Shown here: one piece after another, positions 38,237-49,602 of the stretch
Layout of the letters: each line of letters begins with the position of its first letter
Position numbering within the stretch: the stretch's first letter is position 1
Assembly (NCBI RefSeq): GCF_001968835.1
Contig: NZ_MRDE01000026.1
Coordinates: 1-64,000, forward strand
Direction of reading: 5' to 3'
DNA length: 64,000 nt
From: Tersicoccus phoenicis
GTDB lineage: Bacteria; Actinomycetota; Actinomycetes; Actinomycetales; Micrococcaceae
Notes under the pieces: generated by a model
What the model saw: only the letters and a program-made list of their open reading frames with translations
Told to the model about the DNA's origin: nothing
Databases searched by the model: none
Position numbers and translations under genes: made by a program

Positions 38237-38861
38237 CGTCCCGACGGTGGACCGCGCCGAGCGGCCCGACGACCCGGGCATGCCCGGGGCGACGGCCGGC
38301 GTCGACGAGCCGCGGATCTCCGCCGCCGTGCGGGAGATCCTGCTCGCCATCGGCGAGGACCCCGACCGGTCCGGGCTGAGAGACACGCCCGACCGGGTGG
38401 CGCGTGCCTACGCGGAGATGTTCTCCGGCCTGCACCAGGACGCCGCCGACGTGCTGGGGACGACCTTCGACCTGGACCACGAGGAACTGGTCCTGGTCAA
38501 GGACATCCCCTTCTACTCCACGTGCGAGCACCATCTCGTGCCCTTCCACGGCACCGCCCACGTGGGGTACATCCCGTCCCACGACGGCAGGGTCACCGGG
38601 CTGAGCAAACTGGCCCGGCTGGTGGAGGTCTACGCACGGCGGCCCCAGGTGCAGGAGCGGCTGACCACGCAGATTGTGGAAGCATTGGTCACGCACCTCG
38701 CACCCCGCGGCGCCATCGTCGTCGTCGAGTGCGAACACCTGTGCATGTCGATGCGCGGGGTCCGCAAGCCGGGAACGAAGACCGTCACGTCGGCGGTCCG
38801 TGGCCAGCTGCACGACCCGGCGACCCGCGCCGAAGCCATGAGCCTCATCCTGGGAAGGTAG
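38229..38861 (+). CDS. folE: GTP cyclohydrolase I
   Basis: First step of folate synthesis, GTP to dihydroneopterin triphosphate. 210 aa. The zinc and active-site motif is [15 protein letters not shown], with [20 protein letters not shown] and [17 protein letters not shown] further on. Start ATG 38229 lies inside the end of ftsH. First of four consecutive folate genes. Confidence 0.96.
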
Positions 38862-38867
38862 AACGTC

Positions 38868-39776
38868 ATGGACACACTCGGTGTCGCACCGGGCACGGGC
38901 CCCAACACCCTGCCGCTGCCGGTGATCCGCCGGGCCACCCGCCCCCGCACCGTCGCCGATCTGCCGACCGGACGCACCCTGGTGATGGGCGTCCTCAACG
39001 TCACGCCGGACTCGTTCAGCGACGGCGGTGATCACAGCAGCCACGGCGCCGCCATCGACCACGGCCTCCGGCTGCACTTCGCGGGCGCCGACATCGTCGA
39101 CGTCGGCGGCGAGTCGACCCGGCCGGGCGCCGCCGAGGTCCCCGTCGACGTCGAACTGGACCGCGTACTGCCCGTGATCACCGCCCTGGTCCGGGCCGGC
39201 GCGCTGGTCAGTGTCGACACCCGCCGGCCGGCGGTGGCGGCCGCCGCGATCGACGCCGGTGCCGTGTTCGTCAACGACGTCTCCGGGACCGACCTGCACC
39301 CCGACATGCCGGCCCTGGTCGCCGAGCGCGGGGTCCACTACGTCCTGCAGCACAGCCGTGGCGACTCCCGGACCATGGCGTCCCGCGCCCGGTACGACGA
39401 CGTCGTCGAGGAGGTCATCGGCGAGTTGGCGTCGCTGGCCGGCGGCTTCATCGAGGCCGGGGTCGCCGAGGACAAGCTGATCCTCGACCCCGGCATCGGT
39501 TTCGCGAAGGCCGGGGAACAGAACTGGCAGTTGCTGCGCTCCCTCGACCGGTTCACCGCGCTCGGCAAGAAGGTGCTGGTCGGCACCTCCCGCAAGTCGT
39601 TCCTCGGTGAGCTGCTGGCCAGCTCCGGCAAGTCCGCGCCGCCGAAGGACCGCGACGAGGCGACCGTCGCCACCACGGCCCTCGCCGCCGCCGCCGGGGC
39701 GTGGGCGGTCCGCGTGCACGACGTCAAGGCGAACCTGGACGCGGTGAAGGTGGCGGCCGCCTGGTCCGGGCGGTGA
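38868..39776 (+). CDS. folP: Dihydropteroate synthase
   Basis: Condenses the pterin diphosphate with p-aminobenzoate; target of sulfonamides. 302 aa TIM barrel. VMGVLNVTPDSFSDGG and DVGGESTRPGA are the two signature loops, with DPGIGFAKAGEQNWQLL and GTSRKSFLGEL further on. The loop usually written MHxRG is QHSRGDSRTM here, a small deviation. GGAAGG overlapping the folE stop serves as ribosome site. Confidence 0.95.
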   Translation: MDTLGVAPGTGPNTLPLPVIRRATRPRTVADLPTGRTLVMGVLNVTPDSFSDGGDHSSHGAAIDHGLRLHFAGADIVDVGGESTRPGAAEVPVDVELDRVLPVITALVRAGALVSVDTRRPAVAAAAIDAGAVFVNDVSGTDLHPDMPALVAERGVHYVLQHSRGDSRTMASRARYDDVVEEVIGELASLAGGFIEAGVAEDKLILDPGIGFAKAGEQNWQLLRSLDRFTALGKKVLVGTSRKSFLGELLASSGKSAPPKDRDEATVATTALAAAAGAWAVRVHDVKANLDAVKVAAAWSGR

Positions 39777-40141
39777 GCCGCGTGGACCTGATCACCCTCT
39801 CCGGGATCCGCGGGCGTGGCACGCACGGCGTGCTCGACGCGGAGCGGCAGCTCGGCCAGGTCTTCACCGCCGACGTCGTGCTGGAGCTCGACCTGACCGC
39901 CGCCGGCCGCGACGACGACCTGACCCGCACCGTCAACTACGCCGAAGCCGCCGAACGGGTGCACGCCCGCCTCACCGGGCCACCGGTGGCGCTGATCGAG
40001 ACGCTGACGGCGACCATCGCCGAGGACCTGCTGGCGGCCTACCCGCTGGACGCCGTCACCGTCACGGTGCACAAGCCGGCCGCTCCGATCCCGGTCCCGT
40101 TCGACGACGTCGCCGTCACCATGCGGCGCGAGCGCCGATGA
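39773..40141 (+). CDS. folB: Dihydroneopterin aldolase
   Basis: Cleaves dihydroneopterin to 6-hydroxymethyl-dihydropterin. 122 aa. SGIRGRGTHGVLDAERQLGQ with DDDLTRTVNYAEAAERVH and the C-terminal TVHKPAAPIP are family motifs. GTG 39773 overlaps folP by 4 bp; a GTG three codons later is possible. Confidence 0.94.
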   Translation: MSRVDLITLSGIRGRGTHGVLDAERQLGQVFTADVVLELDLTAAGRDDDLTRTVNYAEAAERVHARLTGPPVALIETLTATIAEDLLAAYPLDAVTVTVHKPAAPIPVPFDDVAVTMRRERR

Positions 40142-40683
40142 ACGCCGCCGGGTCGGTGAACGGGGGAAGCACCGACGCCCGCGCCGAGGCGATCCTGGCG
40201 CTGGGCGCCAACCTCGGCGACCCTACCGCGACGCTGACCGCAGCGGTCCGGGCGATCGCCGCCGAACCCGGTCTGACGGTGCTGGCGGTGTCCCCGGCAG
40301 CGGTCACCGCGCCCGTCGGGGGGCCACCCGGTCAGCCCGACTACCGCAACCTGGTGCTGCGGGTCGCCACCGGCTTGAGCCCGGAGGACCTGCTCGCCGC
40401 GTGTCACCGGATCGAGGCCCGTTTCGGCCGGGAGCGGGTGGTCCGTTGGGGCCCTCGGACCCTGGACGTCGACATCGTCACCGTCGTCACCGCCGACGGG
40501 GAGGTGCACCGCACCGACCCCGAGTTGACGCTGCCACACGCCTCCGCGGCCGGTCGCGGCTTCGTCCTCGCGCCGTGGTCGTGGATGGAGCCCGAGGCGC
40601 GGCTCGACGGCGTGCCGGTGACCGACCTGCTCGCCGCCGCACCCGACCGCGACGGCGTCCACCGGGCCGGGGACCGGCCATGA
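40138..40683 (+). CDS. folK: 2-amino-4-hydroxy-6-hydroxymethyldihydropteridine diphosphokinase
   Basis: Transfers diphosphate from ATP to the pterin alcohol for FolP. 181 aa. LALGANLGDPTATL, YRNLVLRVATGLSPEDLL and RWGPRTLDVDIVTV are the standard segments. Overlaps folB and the DUF3180 gene by 4 bp each, so folE-P-B-K are translated as a chain. Confidence 0.95.
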   Translation: MNAAGSVNGGSTDARAEAILALGANLGDPTATLTAAVRAIAAEPGLTVLAVSPAAVTAPVGGPPGQPDYRNLVLRVATGLSPEDLLAACHRIEARFGRERVVRWGPRTLDVDIVTVVTADGEVHRTDPELTLPHASAAGRGFVLAPWSWMEPEARLDGVPVTDLLAAAPDRDGVHRAGDRP

Positions 40684-41171
40684 TCGGGCTCCGGGTGCGG
40701 CCGCTGCTCGTGGTGGCCGTCGTCGCCGCCATGATCGGCTGGCTGGTCGATGTGCTCGTCACCCGTGCGGGCGGCCCGACACCGGTACTTCCGCTCAGTT
40801 CGCTGTTCACCGTGCTGCTGCTCGTGGCGATCACCCTGGGCCTCGGCCTGCACGTGCTGCGCTGGCGGCAGGGGAAGTCGCGACGCATGATCAATCCGCT
40901 GCTCGCGGCCCGCGCCCTCGTCCTCGCCCAGGCGACCGCCTACACGGGTGCGGTGCTGGGCGGCTGGCACGTCGGGGTGGTGATCGAACAACTGGGCCTG
41001 CTGGCGCTGCGTTCGGACCAGTCACTGCTCTGGTTCGCGGTCGCCCAGGTGGCCGGAGGCGCCGTCATGGTCGGCACCGGCGTGCTGGTCGAGTACTTCT
41101 GCCGGATCCCGCCGGAGGACGGGGAGAACAGCGGGGAGGGTCCGCAACGGAGCAAGGGGGAGTATGCGTAG
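40680..41171 (+). CDS. DUF3180 membrane protein
   Basis: 163 aa with four hydrophobic helices and the conserved SRRMINPLLAARALVLAQAT and AYTGAVLGGWHVGV segment. An actinobacterial family of unknown function always found after folK. ATG 40680 overlaps the folK stop; the end overlaps the next gene by 8 bp. Confidence 0.88.
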   Translation: MIGLRVRPLLVVAVVAAMIGWLVDVLVTRAGGPTPVLPLSSLFTVLLLVAITLGLGLHVLRWRQGKSRRMINPLLAARALVLAQATAYTGAVLGGWHVGVVIEQLGLLALRSDQSLLWFAVAQVAGGAVMVGTGVLVEYFCRIPPEDGENSGEGPQRSKGEYA

Positions 41172-41676
41172 CGAACCGATCGACCCGGAGGGGCTGACCT
41201 TCACCGGCGTCTCCCCCCGGCTGGTGTGGGCCCGGATGCTGGTCTGGTTGCCGTCGGCCCTGCTCACCGTGGCCGGCTGTGCGGTCCCGCTCGTCCTGAC
41301 CCTCACCGGCGTGTGGGTCTGGATGCCCGCCGTCGTCGCCTGGTCGATTCCCGTCGTCGCCCTCGTCGTCGTGCTCTGGCGGCTGGCTCTGATCCCGCGC
41401 CAGGTGCGAGCGCTCGGGTACGCCGAACGTGACGAGGACCTGCTCATCCGCAGCGGCCTGTTCTTCCGCCGGCTCGTCGTGGTCCCCTACGGCCGGATGC
41501 AGTACGTCGACGTCAAGGCCGGACCGGTGGAACGCGCGCTCGGCATGGCCGGGATCAAGCTGCACACCGCGTCGGCCGCCACGGACGCCGCCATTCCCGG
41601 GCTGCCGACCGGCGAGGCCGCCCGCCTCCGGGAGGCGTTGTCCGCGCGCGGCGAGGCGCGACTGGCGGGGCTGTGA
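41164..41676 (+). CDS. PH-domain (bPH2, YdbS-like) membrane protein
   Basis: 170 aa: two transmembrane helices (about 30-75), then a bacterial PH domain with LIRSGLFFRRLVVVPYGRMQ, YVDVKAGPVERALGMAG and LHTASAATDAAIPGL. Function is not established; the YdbS/YdbT pair in Bacillus affects resistance to certain bacteriocins. Overlaps both neighbours. Confidence 0.87.
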   Translation: MRSEPIDPEGLTFTGVSPRLVWARMLVWLPSALLTVAGCAVPLVLTLTGVWVWMPAVVAWSIPVVALVVVLWRLALIPRQVRALGYAERDEDLLIRSGLFFRRLVVVPYGRMQYVDVKAGPVERALGMAGIKLHTASAATDAAIPGLPTGEAARLREALSARGEARLAGL

Positions 41677-43214
41677 CCACGGCTGGGCCGGACGGCGAAC
41701 GGCCTGCCCCGGCCGCCCCCGTGCGCGGCGGCATCGACACGCCGGCGACCTGGCACCGCGTGCACCCGGCCTCGCCGCTGGTTCGTGGCTGGCTCGCCCT
41801 GGTGGCCGTTTACGTGGTCTTCGGACGGGACTGGCTGCAGAACGCCGTGCAGTCGATCGCGGACCCCGGCTCCCGCGCGCCGGGCCCGGCGGCCCTGCCC
41901 GTCTGGGTCATCGTGCTCGTCGCCGTCGTCCCGTTGGCGATCGTCCTCGTCGCGTTCCTCGCCAGCTGGTGGTTCACCCGCTATCAGGTGACCGCCGACC
42001 ACGTGCGGATCAACTCCGGCATCCTGTTCCGGCAGAACCGGCAGGCGCGTCTCGACCGGGTCCAGGCCATCGACATCAACCAGCCGCTGCTGGCCCGGTT
42101 GCTGCGGTTGGCCGAACTCAAGTTCGAGGTCGCCGACGCCGGCGAGTCCGCCATGCGCCTGTCCTTCCTGCGGCTCGACCAGACCGAGCAGCTGCGAGCG
42201 ACGATCCTCGGTCGGGCCGCCGGCGTGCGGGGCGCGGCGGACCACCCCGACGTGATCCCGTCCGCCCCGGAGCGGGCGGTGCTGGTGGTGCCCCCGCACC
42301 GGGTGCTGGGCGCCGCCGTGTTCTCGGGCATGACGGCGTGGCTGGTGGTCGCCGCGGTGGCCACCCTGCTGCCGGCGGTGCTCAGCGGCCAGCCCCTCGC
42401 CGTGGCCGCCGTGATCCCCGTCGTGTTCGGGGCGGGCACCGCGTACTGGGCGTTCTTCACCCGCAGCTTCAACTTCCGCGTCGCGCACTCCCCGGACGGG
42501 GTGCGGCTGCACTACGGGCTGCTCGAGACGCACGCCCAGACGGTGCCCCCGGGCCGGGTGCAGGCGGTGTCCGTGCACGCCCCGCTGTTCTGGCGGCCGT
42601 TCGGCTGGCACCGGGTGGAGATGAACGTGGCCGGCTACGGCACGTCGGGCGGCGAACAGAACGCCCGCACCGTGTTGCTGCCGGTGGGCACCTTCGACGA
42701 GGTGCTCGAGGTCCTCGCCCTGGTGCTGCCACACCCCGGCGTCGGGGACCCGGTGGCGATCTTCCGGGCAGGGGTCCACGGCACGGGGACCGCCACGGGG
42801 TTCACCACCGCCCCGCGCCGGGCACGGTGGCTCGACCCGTTGGCCTTCCGCCGCAACGGCTACCGGCACACCAAGACGGCGCTGCTGGTCCGGACCGGTC
42901 GCCTCACCCGCCGGCTCGCCGTCGTCCCGCACGAGCGGACACAGTCCGTGGCCCTGCAGCAGGGCCCGCTGCAGCGCCGGCTCAACCTGGCCCACGTGCT
43001 GCTGCACTCGACGGCGGGCCCGGTCAAGCCTGTGGTCCCGCACCTGTCCGCCGACGAGGCTCGACGCCTGTTCACCGATCAGGCGGTCCGCGCCGCCCGG
43101 GCCCGTCGCCTGGCCGGTCCCGAGCAGTGGATGCTGCAGAACGCCTCTCCGGCCGCCGGTGACGGAGTGCCGGACACCGACCTGCCGGGGCCGGCGCCGG
43201 GGGACCGGTCGTGA
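41673..43214 (+). CDS. Multi-PH-domain (YdbT-like) membrane protein
   Basis: 513 aa with paired membrane helices near residues 35-90 and 215-260 and three bPH2-like domains: INSGILFRQNRQARLDRVQA, LLETHAQTVPPGRVQAVSVH and LLVRTGRLTRRLAVVPHERT. Partner of the preceding YdbS-like protein, starting at GTG 41673 within its stop. Role unknown, probably envelope-related. Confidence 0.86.
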   Translation: MTTAGPDGERPAPAAPVRGGIDTPATWHRVHPASPLVRGWLALVAVYVVFGRDWLQNAVQSIADPGSRAPGPAALPVWVIVLVAVVPLAIVLVAFLASWWFTRYQVTADHVRINSGILFRQNRQARLDRVQAIDINQPLLARLLRLAELKFEVADAGESAMRLSFLRLDQTEQLRATILGRAAGVRGAADHPDVIPSAPERAVLVVPPHRVLGAAVFSGMTAWLVVAAVATLLPAVLSGQPLAVAAVIPVVFGAGTAYWAFFTRSFNFRVAHSPDGVRLHYGLLETHAQTVPPGRVQAVSVHAPLFWRPFGWHRVEMNVAGYGTSGGEQNARTVLLPVGTFDEVLEVLALVLPHPGVGDPVAIFRAGVHGTGTATGFTTAPRRARWLDPLAFRRNGYRHTKTALLVRTGRLTRRLAVVPHERTQSVALQQGPLQRRLNLAHVLLHSTAGPVKPVVPHLSADEARRLFTDQAVRAARARRLAGPEQWMLQNASPAAGDGVPDTDLPGPAPGDRS

Positions 43215-43942
43215 AGCCGGGCCGGCTCGGTATCGGGGTGATCGGCGCCGGCCGGGTGGGAGCCGTCCTGGGTGCCGCCCTGCGCGCGGTCGGCCACTCC
43301 GTCGTCGGAGTCAGTGCCATCTCGGAGCAGAGCCGGGACCGCGCGGCGGCCCTGCTGCCCGGGGTGCCGCTCCTGGAACCCGCCGAGATCGTGGAGCGAT
43401 GCGAACTCGTGGTGATCGCCGTGCCCGACGACGACCTGGTGCCACTGGTGCAGGGGTTGGCGGACCTGAAGCACTGGCAGACCGGGCAGATCGTGCTGCA
43501 CACCAGCGGCAGGCACGGCATCGCCGCACTCGCCCCCGCCGCCGCACGCGGGGCGGTGTGCCTCGCGGTGCATCCGGTTCTCGCGTTCACCGGGATGAGC
43601 CTGGATCTGACCCGGCTGACCGGGGCGATGGTCGCTGTCACCGCGCCGGCGGCGTTCCTGCCGATCGCTCAGGCGCTGGTCGTCGAGATGGGCGCGGAAC
43701 CGGTCGCGCTGAGCGAGGAGGAGTTCCCGGTCGTCGGCGGGATCCTCGCCCGCGCCCGGGAGGATATCGACCGGATCGTTCGGCAGGCGCTGCGCCGCCT
43801 GGCCGACCAGGACCTCGAGGAGCCGGCGCGACTGGCCGGTCCGCTCGTGCGGGCGGTGCTGGAGAACGCGCTCGCGGCGGGACCGGAGCGTCCGTCCACG
43901 GGTTTCACCGGGCTGACGGGACCGGACGGCGGGCGGCAGTGA
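43211..43942 (+). CDS. Rossmann-like/DUF2520 protein, C-terminally shortened
   Basis: 243 aa. The N-terminal Rossmann fold is clear (IGVIGAGRVGAVLGAALRAV, VVIAVPDDDLVPLVQGL), and VHPVLAFTGMSLDLTRLTGA matches the DUF2520 region. Related actinobacterial proteins are about 290-310 aa, with a YHAAxxxxxNHLVTL-like helix and a long C terminus after LTGP. Here the helix reads EFPVVGGILARAREDIDRIV and the protein ends 6 residues after GLTGP. The panC gene that normally follows is absent. May be partly or wholly non-functional. Confidence 0.8.
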   Translation: MKPGRLGIGVIGAGRVGAVLGAALRAVGHSVVGVSAISEQSRDRAAALLPGVPLLEPAEIVERCELVVIAVPDDDLVPLVQGLADLKHWQTGQIVLHTSGRHGIAALAPAAARGAVCLAVHPVLAFTGMSLDLTRLTGAMVAVTAPAAFLPIAQALVVEMGAEPVALSEEEFPVVGGILARAREDIDRIVRQALRRLADQDLEEPARLAGPLVRAVLENALAAGPERPSTGFTGLTGPDGGRQ

Positions 43943-44009
43943 TGCGGCGGTTGCGGCCGCTCGTCGGGTCGGGCGGACGGGCTCGGTGCGGCCGATACCC
44001 TTGGATACC

Positions 44010-45551
44010 GTGACCACACCGACTCCCGCGTCCCGTCCGCAACCCCCGGAGCCGGCCGACGGCTTCGCCGAGGTGAACCTGCGCCAGCACACCACCGAGC
44101 AGATCGAGGTGCGCGCCGCCAAGCGTCGGCACCTGCTCGAGACCGGCGTCGAACCGTACCCGGTGGGCGTCGAACGCACGCACACCCTTGCCGAGGTGCG
44201 CGGGAAGTACGAGCACCTGACGGCGGACGAGGCGTCGGGTGAGCACGTCGGCGTCGCCGGTCGCGTCGTGTTCCTGCGCAACACCGGCAAACTGTGCTTC
44301 GCGACCCTGCAGGCCGGTGACGGCACCCGGCTGCAGGCGATGATCAGCCTGACCGGCGTCGGGGAGCAGTCGCTCGCGGACTGGAAGGCGGTCGTCGATC
44401 TCGGTGACCACGTGTTCGTGCACGGCGAGGTGATCAGTTCCCGCCGTGGCGAGCTGTCCGTGCTGGCCGACGCCTGGCAGATGGCGTCGAAGGCGCTGCG
44501 CCCGCTTCCCACTCTGCACAACGAACTCAGTGAGGAGACCCGCGTCCGACAGCGGTACGTCGACCTGATCGTGCGGGAGCAGGCGCGGCAGACCGTCCTG
44601 GACCGGGCCACCATCACCCGCGCCGTGCGGCAGACCCTGGACGCGCGCGGTTATGTCGAGGTGGAGACGCCGATCCTCCAGTTGGTGCACGGCGGGGCGA
44701 CCGCGCGGCCGTTCAACACCCACATGAACGCGTTCGACCAGGGCATGTCGCTGCGCATCGCCACCGAGCTGTACCTGAAACGCGCCGTCGTCGGCGGTCT
44801 GGACCGGGTTTACGAGATCGGCCGGGTGTTCCGCAACGAGGGCGTCGACTCCACGCACAGCCCGGAGTTCACGATGTTGGAGTGTTACGAGGCGTACGCC
44901 GATCAGTTCGTCATGGCCGACCGGATGCGCGAGATGATCCTCGCGTGCGCGCGTGCACTGGGGCGGACACGGATCGAGACGTCGGCCGGAACGGTGGATC
45001 TGGCGGGTGAGTGGCGTTGGCTCTCCGTGTACCCGGCGGTCTCCGCGGCGGTCGGCGAAGAGGTCACCCCGACGACGGGAATCGAGGACCTGCGACGCAT
45101 TTCGGCCGCGCACGACGTCGAACTGCCCGCCGACGTGATCGACCAGAAGATCGTGATGAAGCTGTTCGAAGAACTCGTCGAGCACACCCTGCTGCAGCCG
45201 ACCTTCGTCTGCGACTACCCGCCGATCGCCCAGCCGCTCGCCCGGCCCCACCGCAGCATTCCCGGGGTCATCGAGGCATGGGACCTGATCATCGCCGGGA
45301 CCGAGACCGGCACCGCCTTCTCCGAACTCATCGACCCCGTCATCCAGCGGGAGCGGCTGACCGAGCAGTCCCTGCGCGCGGCGGCCGGCGACGAGGAGGC
45401 CATGACGCTGGACGAGGACTTCCTGCGTGCGCTCGAGTACGCGGCTCCACCGATGGGCGGCATCGGTCTCGGCATGGACCGGCTGGTCATGCTGTTCACC
45501 GGGGTCGGCATCCGGGAGAGCATCCTGTTCCCGCTGATGAAGCCCGAGTGA
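44010..45551 (+). CDS. lysS: Lysyl-tRNA synthetase (class II)
   Basis: 513 aa. OB-fold anticodon domain (VAGRVVFLRNTGKLCFATLQ), then the class II core: motif 2 RVFRNEGVDSTHSPEFTMLE, then EWRWLSVYPAVS, and motif 3 GIGLGMDRLVMLFTG. GTG 44010 lies 8 nt after TACCCT, a leaderless-type start, so it has its own promoter separate from the upstream folate operon. Directly follows the shortened DUF2520 gene (67-bp gap). Confidence 0.96.
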   Translation: MTTPTPASRPQPPEPADGFAEVNLRQHTTEQIEVRAAKRRHLLETGVEPYPVGVERTHTLAEVRGKYEHLTADEASGEHVGVAGRVVFLRNTGKLCFATLQAGDGTRLQAMISLTGVGEQSLADWKAVVDLGDHVFVHGEVISSRRGELSVLADAWQMASKALRPLPTLHNELSEETRVRQRYVDLIVREQARQTVLDRATITRAVRQTLDARGYVEVETPILQLVHGGATARPFNTHMNAFDQGMSLRIATELYLKRAVVGGLDRVYEIGRVFRNEGVDSTHSPEFTMLECYEAYADQFVMADRMREMILACARALGRTRIETSAGTVDLAGEWRWLSVYPAVSAAVGEEVTPTTGIEDLRRISAAHDVELPADVIDQKIVMKLFEELVEHTLLQPTFVCDYPPIAQPLARPHRSIPGVIEAWDLIIAGTETGTAFSELIDPVIQRERLTEQSLRAAAGDEEAMTLDEDFLRALEYAAPPMGGIGLGMDRLVMLFTGVGIRESILFPLMKPE

Positions 45552-45617
45552 CCGACGCCGCAGTCGGCCGGTCGCGGTTGTGAGGATTCGCCCAGTTCGC
45601 CGACGTATCCTGCAACG

Positions 45618-45776
45618 GTGAACGATTTCTTGGCGGCACTCACTGCTCTGTTGCCCTCCACCGGCGTCGGACTGATCTTCTTCCTCGCCATGCGCGCCGT
45701 ATTGAATGCCGACCGGTCCGAGCGCCGGGCATTCGCCGAGGAAGAGAAACGCTATCGGAAAAATTCTCCGGACTGA
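45618..45776 (+). CDS. Small single-helix membrane protein
   Basis: 52 aa: one hydrophobic helix (about residues 14-28, GVGLIFFLAMRAVL) and a charged RSERRAFAEEEKRYRK tail. Similar small proteins occur between lysS and lsr2 in other actinobacteria. GTG 45618 lies exactly 6 nt after TATCCT, a clear leaderless start. Function unknown. Confidence 0.75.
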   Translation: MNDFLAALTALLPSTGVGLIFFLAMRAVLNADRSERRAFAEEEKRYRKNSPD

Positions 45777-45787
45777 GCCGGGGGGCT

Positions 45788-45816
45788 TTGACTCCGAGCC
45801 CGGGAACATTCATACT
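45788..45816 (+). promoter_or_regulatory. lsr2 promoter
   Basis: TTGACT (45788-45793), 17-nt spacer, CATACT (45811-45816): the best sigma-70-type promoter in the window. It predicts a start near 45823 and a 5-prime leader of about 55 nt before lsr2. Confidence 0.75.
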
Positions 45817-45877
45817 TGAGGAGAATTCCAGGAACCCCCGGGATTTCCGCAGGCACCATTTCCCCAAAGGAGTTGAC

Positions 45878-46222
45878 TTGGCTCAGAAGGTGAAGATCAT
45901 CCTCGTGGATGATCTCGACGGCGGGACCGCCGATGAAACCGTCCGGTTCGGCCTCGACGGCGCGAACTACGAGATGGATCTGTCCACGGACAATGCCGGA
46001 CAGCTTCGGGAGGCCCTGAAACCCTTCGTGTCGAAGGCGCGGCGTTCGGGGAGCCGCCCGTCGTCCAACCGGGCGGGGAGGTCTTCGTCCAGTGGTTCCG
46101 GCCGCAATCAGGACACCGCACGCATCCGGGCGTGGGCGCGGGAGAACGGCTACACGGTCAGCGACCGCGGCCGCGTGCATCACGACATCCAGGAGGCGTA
46201 CCGGAGCGCGCACGGTCAGTGA
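45878..46222 (+). CDS. lsr2: Lsr2 nucleoid-associated protein
   Basis: 114-aa H-NS-like protein that bridges DNA and silences AT-rich, often foreign, genes. The N-terminal AQKVKIILVDDLDGGTADET and beta-sheet dimerisation domain are followed by a Ser/Arg linker and the DNA-binding AWARENGYTVSDRGRVHHDI, whose RGR tripeptide enters the minor groove. The start is TTG 45878: AAAGGAG lies 5 nt upstream and the protein then begins at the conserved AQKV; longer frames upstream are not family-like. Transcribed from a strong promoter at 45788-45816. Confidence 0.93.
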   Translation: MAQKVKIILVDDLDGGTADETVRFGLDGANYEMDLSTDNAGQLREALKPFVSKARRSGSRPSSNRAGRSSSSGSGRNQDTARIRAWARENGYTVSDRGRVHHDIQEAYRSAHGQ

Positions 46223-46333
46223 TGTTGCCCGGGTGCCGGGTGAGAACGGTGTGAGGACAAGGCCTGTGCGGGCAGCCGCGGCTGGGCGGAATGCGGATCG
46301 GCGTCGGCCGGTCCGCATTCCTCGTCCCGGCCC

Positions 46334-46351
46334 ATCTCGCCTGTGGCGAAC
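46334..46351 (+). promoter_or_regulatory. Candidate ClgR operator upstream of clpC
   Basis: ATCTCGCCTGTGGCGAAC matches the ClgR consensus I recall (WNNWCGCYNANRGCGWWS) at all but one position. It lies 67 nt before the clpC start, and a TAGCAT -10-like box follows at 46380-46385. ClgR activates clp genes in corynebacteria and mycobacteria. Nothing else is seen in the 195-bp lsr2-clpC gap. Confidence 0.55.
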
Positions 46352-46417
46352 AACCCGTCACGGGGCGCGGCGGCACACGTAGCATCGTCAGTACGCATCA
46401 GCTAGGGAGTGTGCCCC

Positions 46418-48913
<2,496 letters not shown>

Positions 48914-48929
48914 GTCCGGCCGGCCAGCT

Positions 48930-48978
48930 GACGGGCCCGGGACCGCGCCGCCCTGCGGCGGGTGGTCCCGGGCCCGTC
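48930..48978 (+). terminator. clpC terminator hairpin
   Basis: Perfect 15-bp arms GACGGGCCCGGGACC (48930-48944) and complement (48964-48978), with a further GC-rich inner stem, 17 nt after the clpC stop. No T tract, as is common in actinobacteria. Confidence 0.8.
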
Positions 48979-49084
48979 GTCGTCACCCGTGTGTCGCCGC
49001 CCCACGCCCGTGCGGCGACCGCCCGTCATCAGTAGGCTGAGGGTGATGCGGGGGAACGTCCCGCCATGATGAAAGGACGGGCGA

Positions 49085-49462
49085 ATGCTCAAGAAGGCGA
49101 TCTTCCTGGTCGGAGCGGGCGTGGGTTTCGTGCTCGGTACCCGTGCCGGCCGGGACACCTACGACAAGCTGCGAGCTCAGGTGACGGGCTTCGTCAACGA
49201 CCCCAAGGTGCAGGAAAAGGTCAACCAGGGCACCGAATGGGCCAAGGAGAAGGCTCCCGTGGTGGCCGGCAAGGTCCAGGAGGGGGCGGAGAAGGCCAAG
49301 GACGCCGCGTCCGGGGCCGCCGACACGGCCTCCACCAAGGCCGACCAGGCCGTCGGCACCGTCAAGGACAAGGCCGCCGACGACGACGGGACCGACCCGG
49401 AGACCGGCGGCACCAGCAGCGACTACGAACCGCACGTCGTCGACCAGGGCGACTCGCACTGA
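49085..49462 (+). CDS. YtxH-like small protein
   Basis: 125 aa. LKKAIFLVGAGVGFVLGTRA is a short N-terminal membrane segment with the glycine pattern of YtxH-type proteins. A long amphipathic Lys/Ala/Glu helix follows (VQEKVNQGTEWAKEKAPVVA), then an acidic tail. Such proteins are stress- or envelope-associated, with no known activity. AAAGGA precedes ATG 49085. Ends at a strong hairpin. Confidence 0.75.
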   Translation: MLKKAIFLVGAGVGFVLGTRAGRDTYDKLRAQVTGFVNDPKVQEKVNQGTEWAKEKAPVVAGKVQEGAEKAKDAASGAADTASTKADQAVGTVKDKAADDDGTDPETGGTSSDYEPHVVDQGDSH

Positions 49463-49488
49463 GCCGTCGCCCGCGGGCGAATGCAGAA

Positions 49489-49528
49489 GGAACGGCGGAC
49501 CCACCGGTGTCGGTGGGTCCGCCGTTCC
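49489..49528 (+). terminator. Terminator after the YtxH-like gene
   Basis: Perfect 17-bp arms GGAACGGCGGACCCACC (49489-49505) and complement (49512-49528) with a 6-nt loop, 26 nt after the stop codon. Confidence 0.85.
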
Positions 49529-49602
49529 GCGTCCGTCCGAGTCGGCCGCACCGCACGGCACGGATCACCATCGAAGCGGCCGGCAAGTGGTAGAGAAGAG
49601 AC

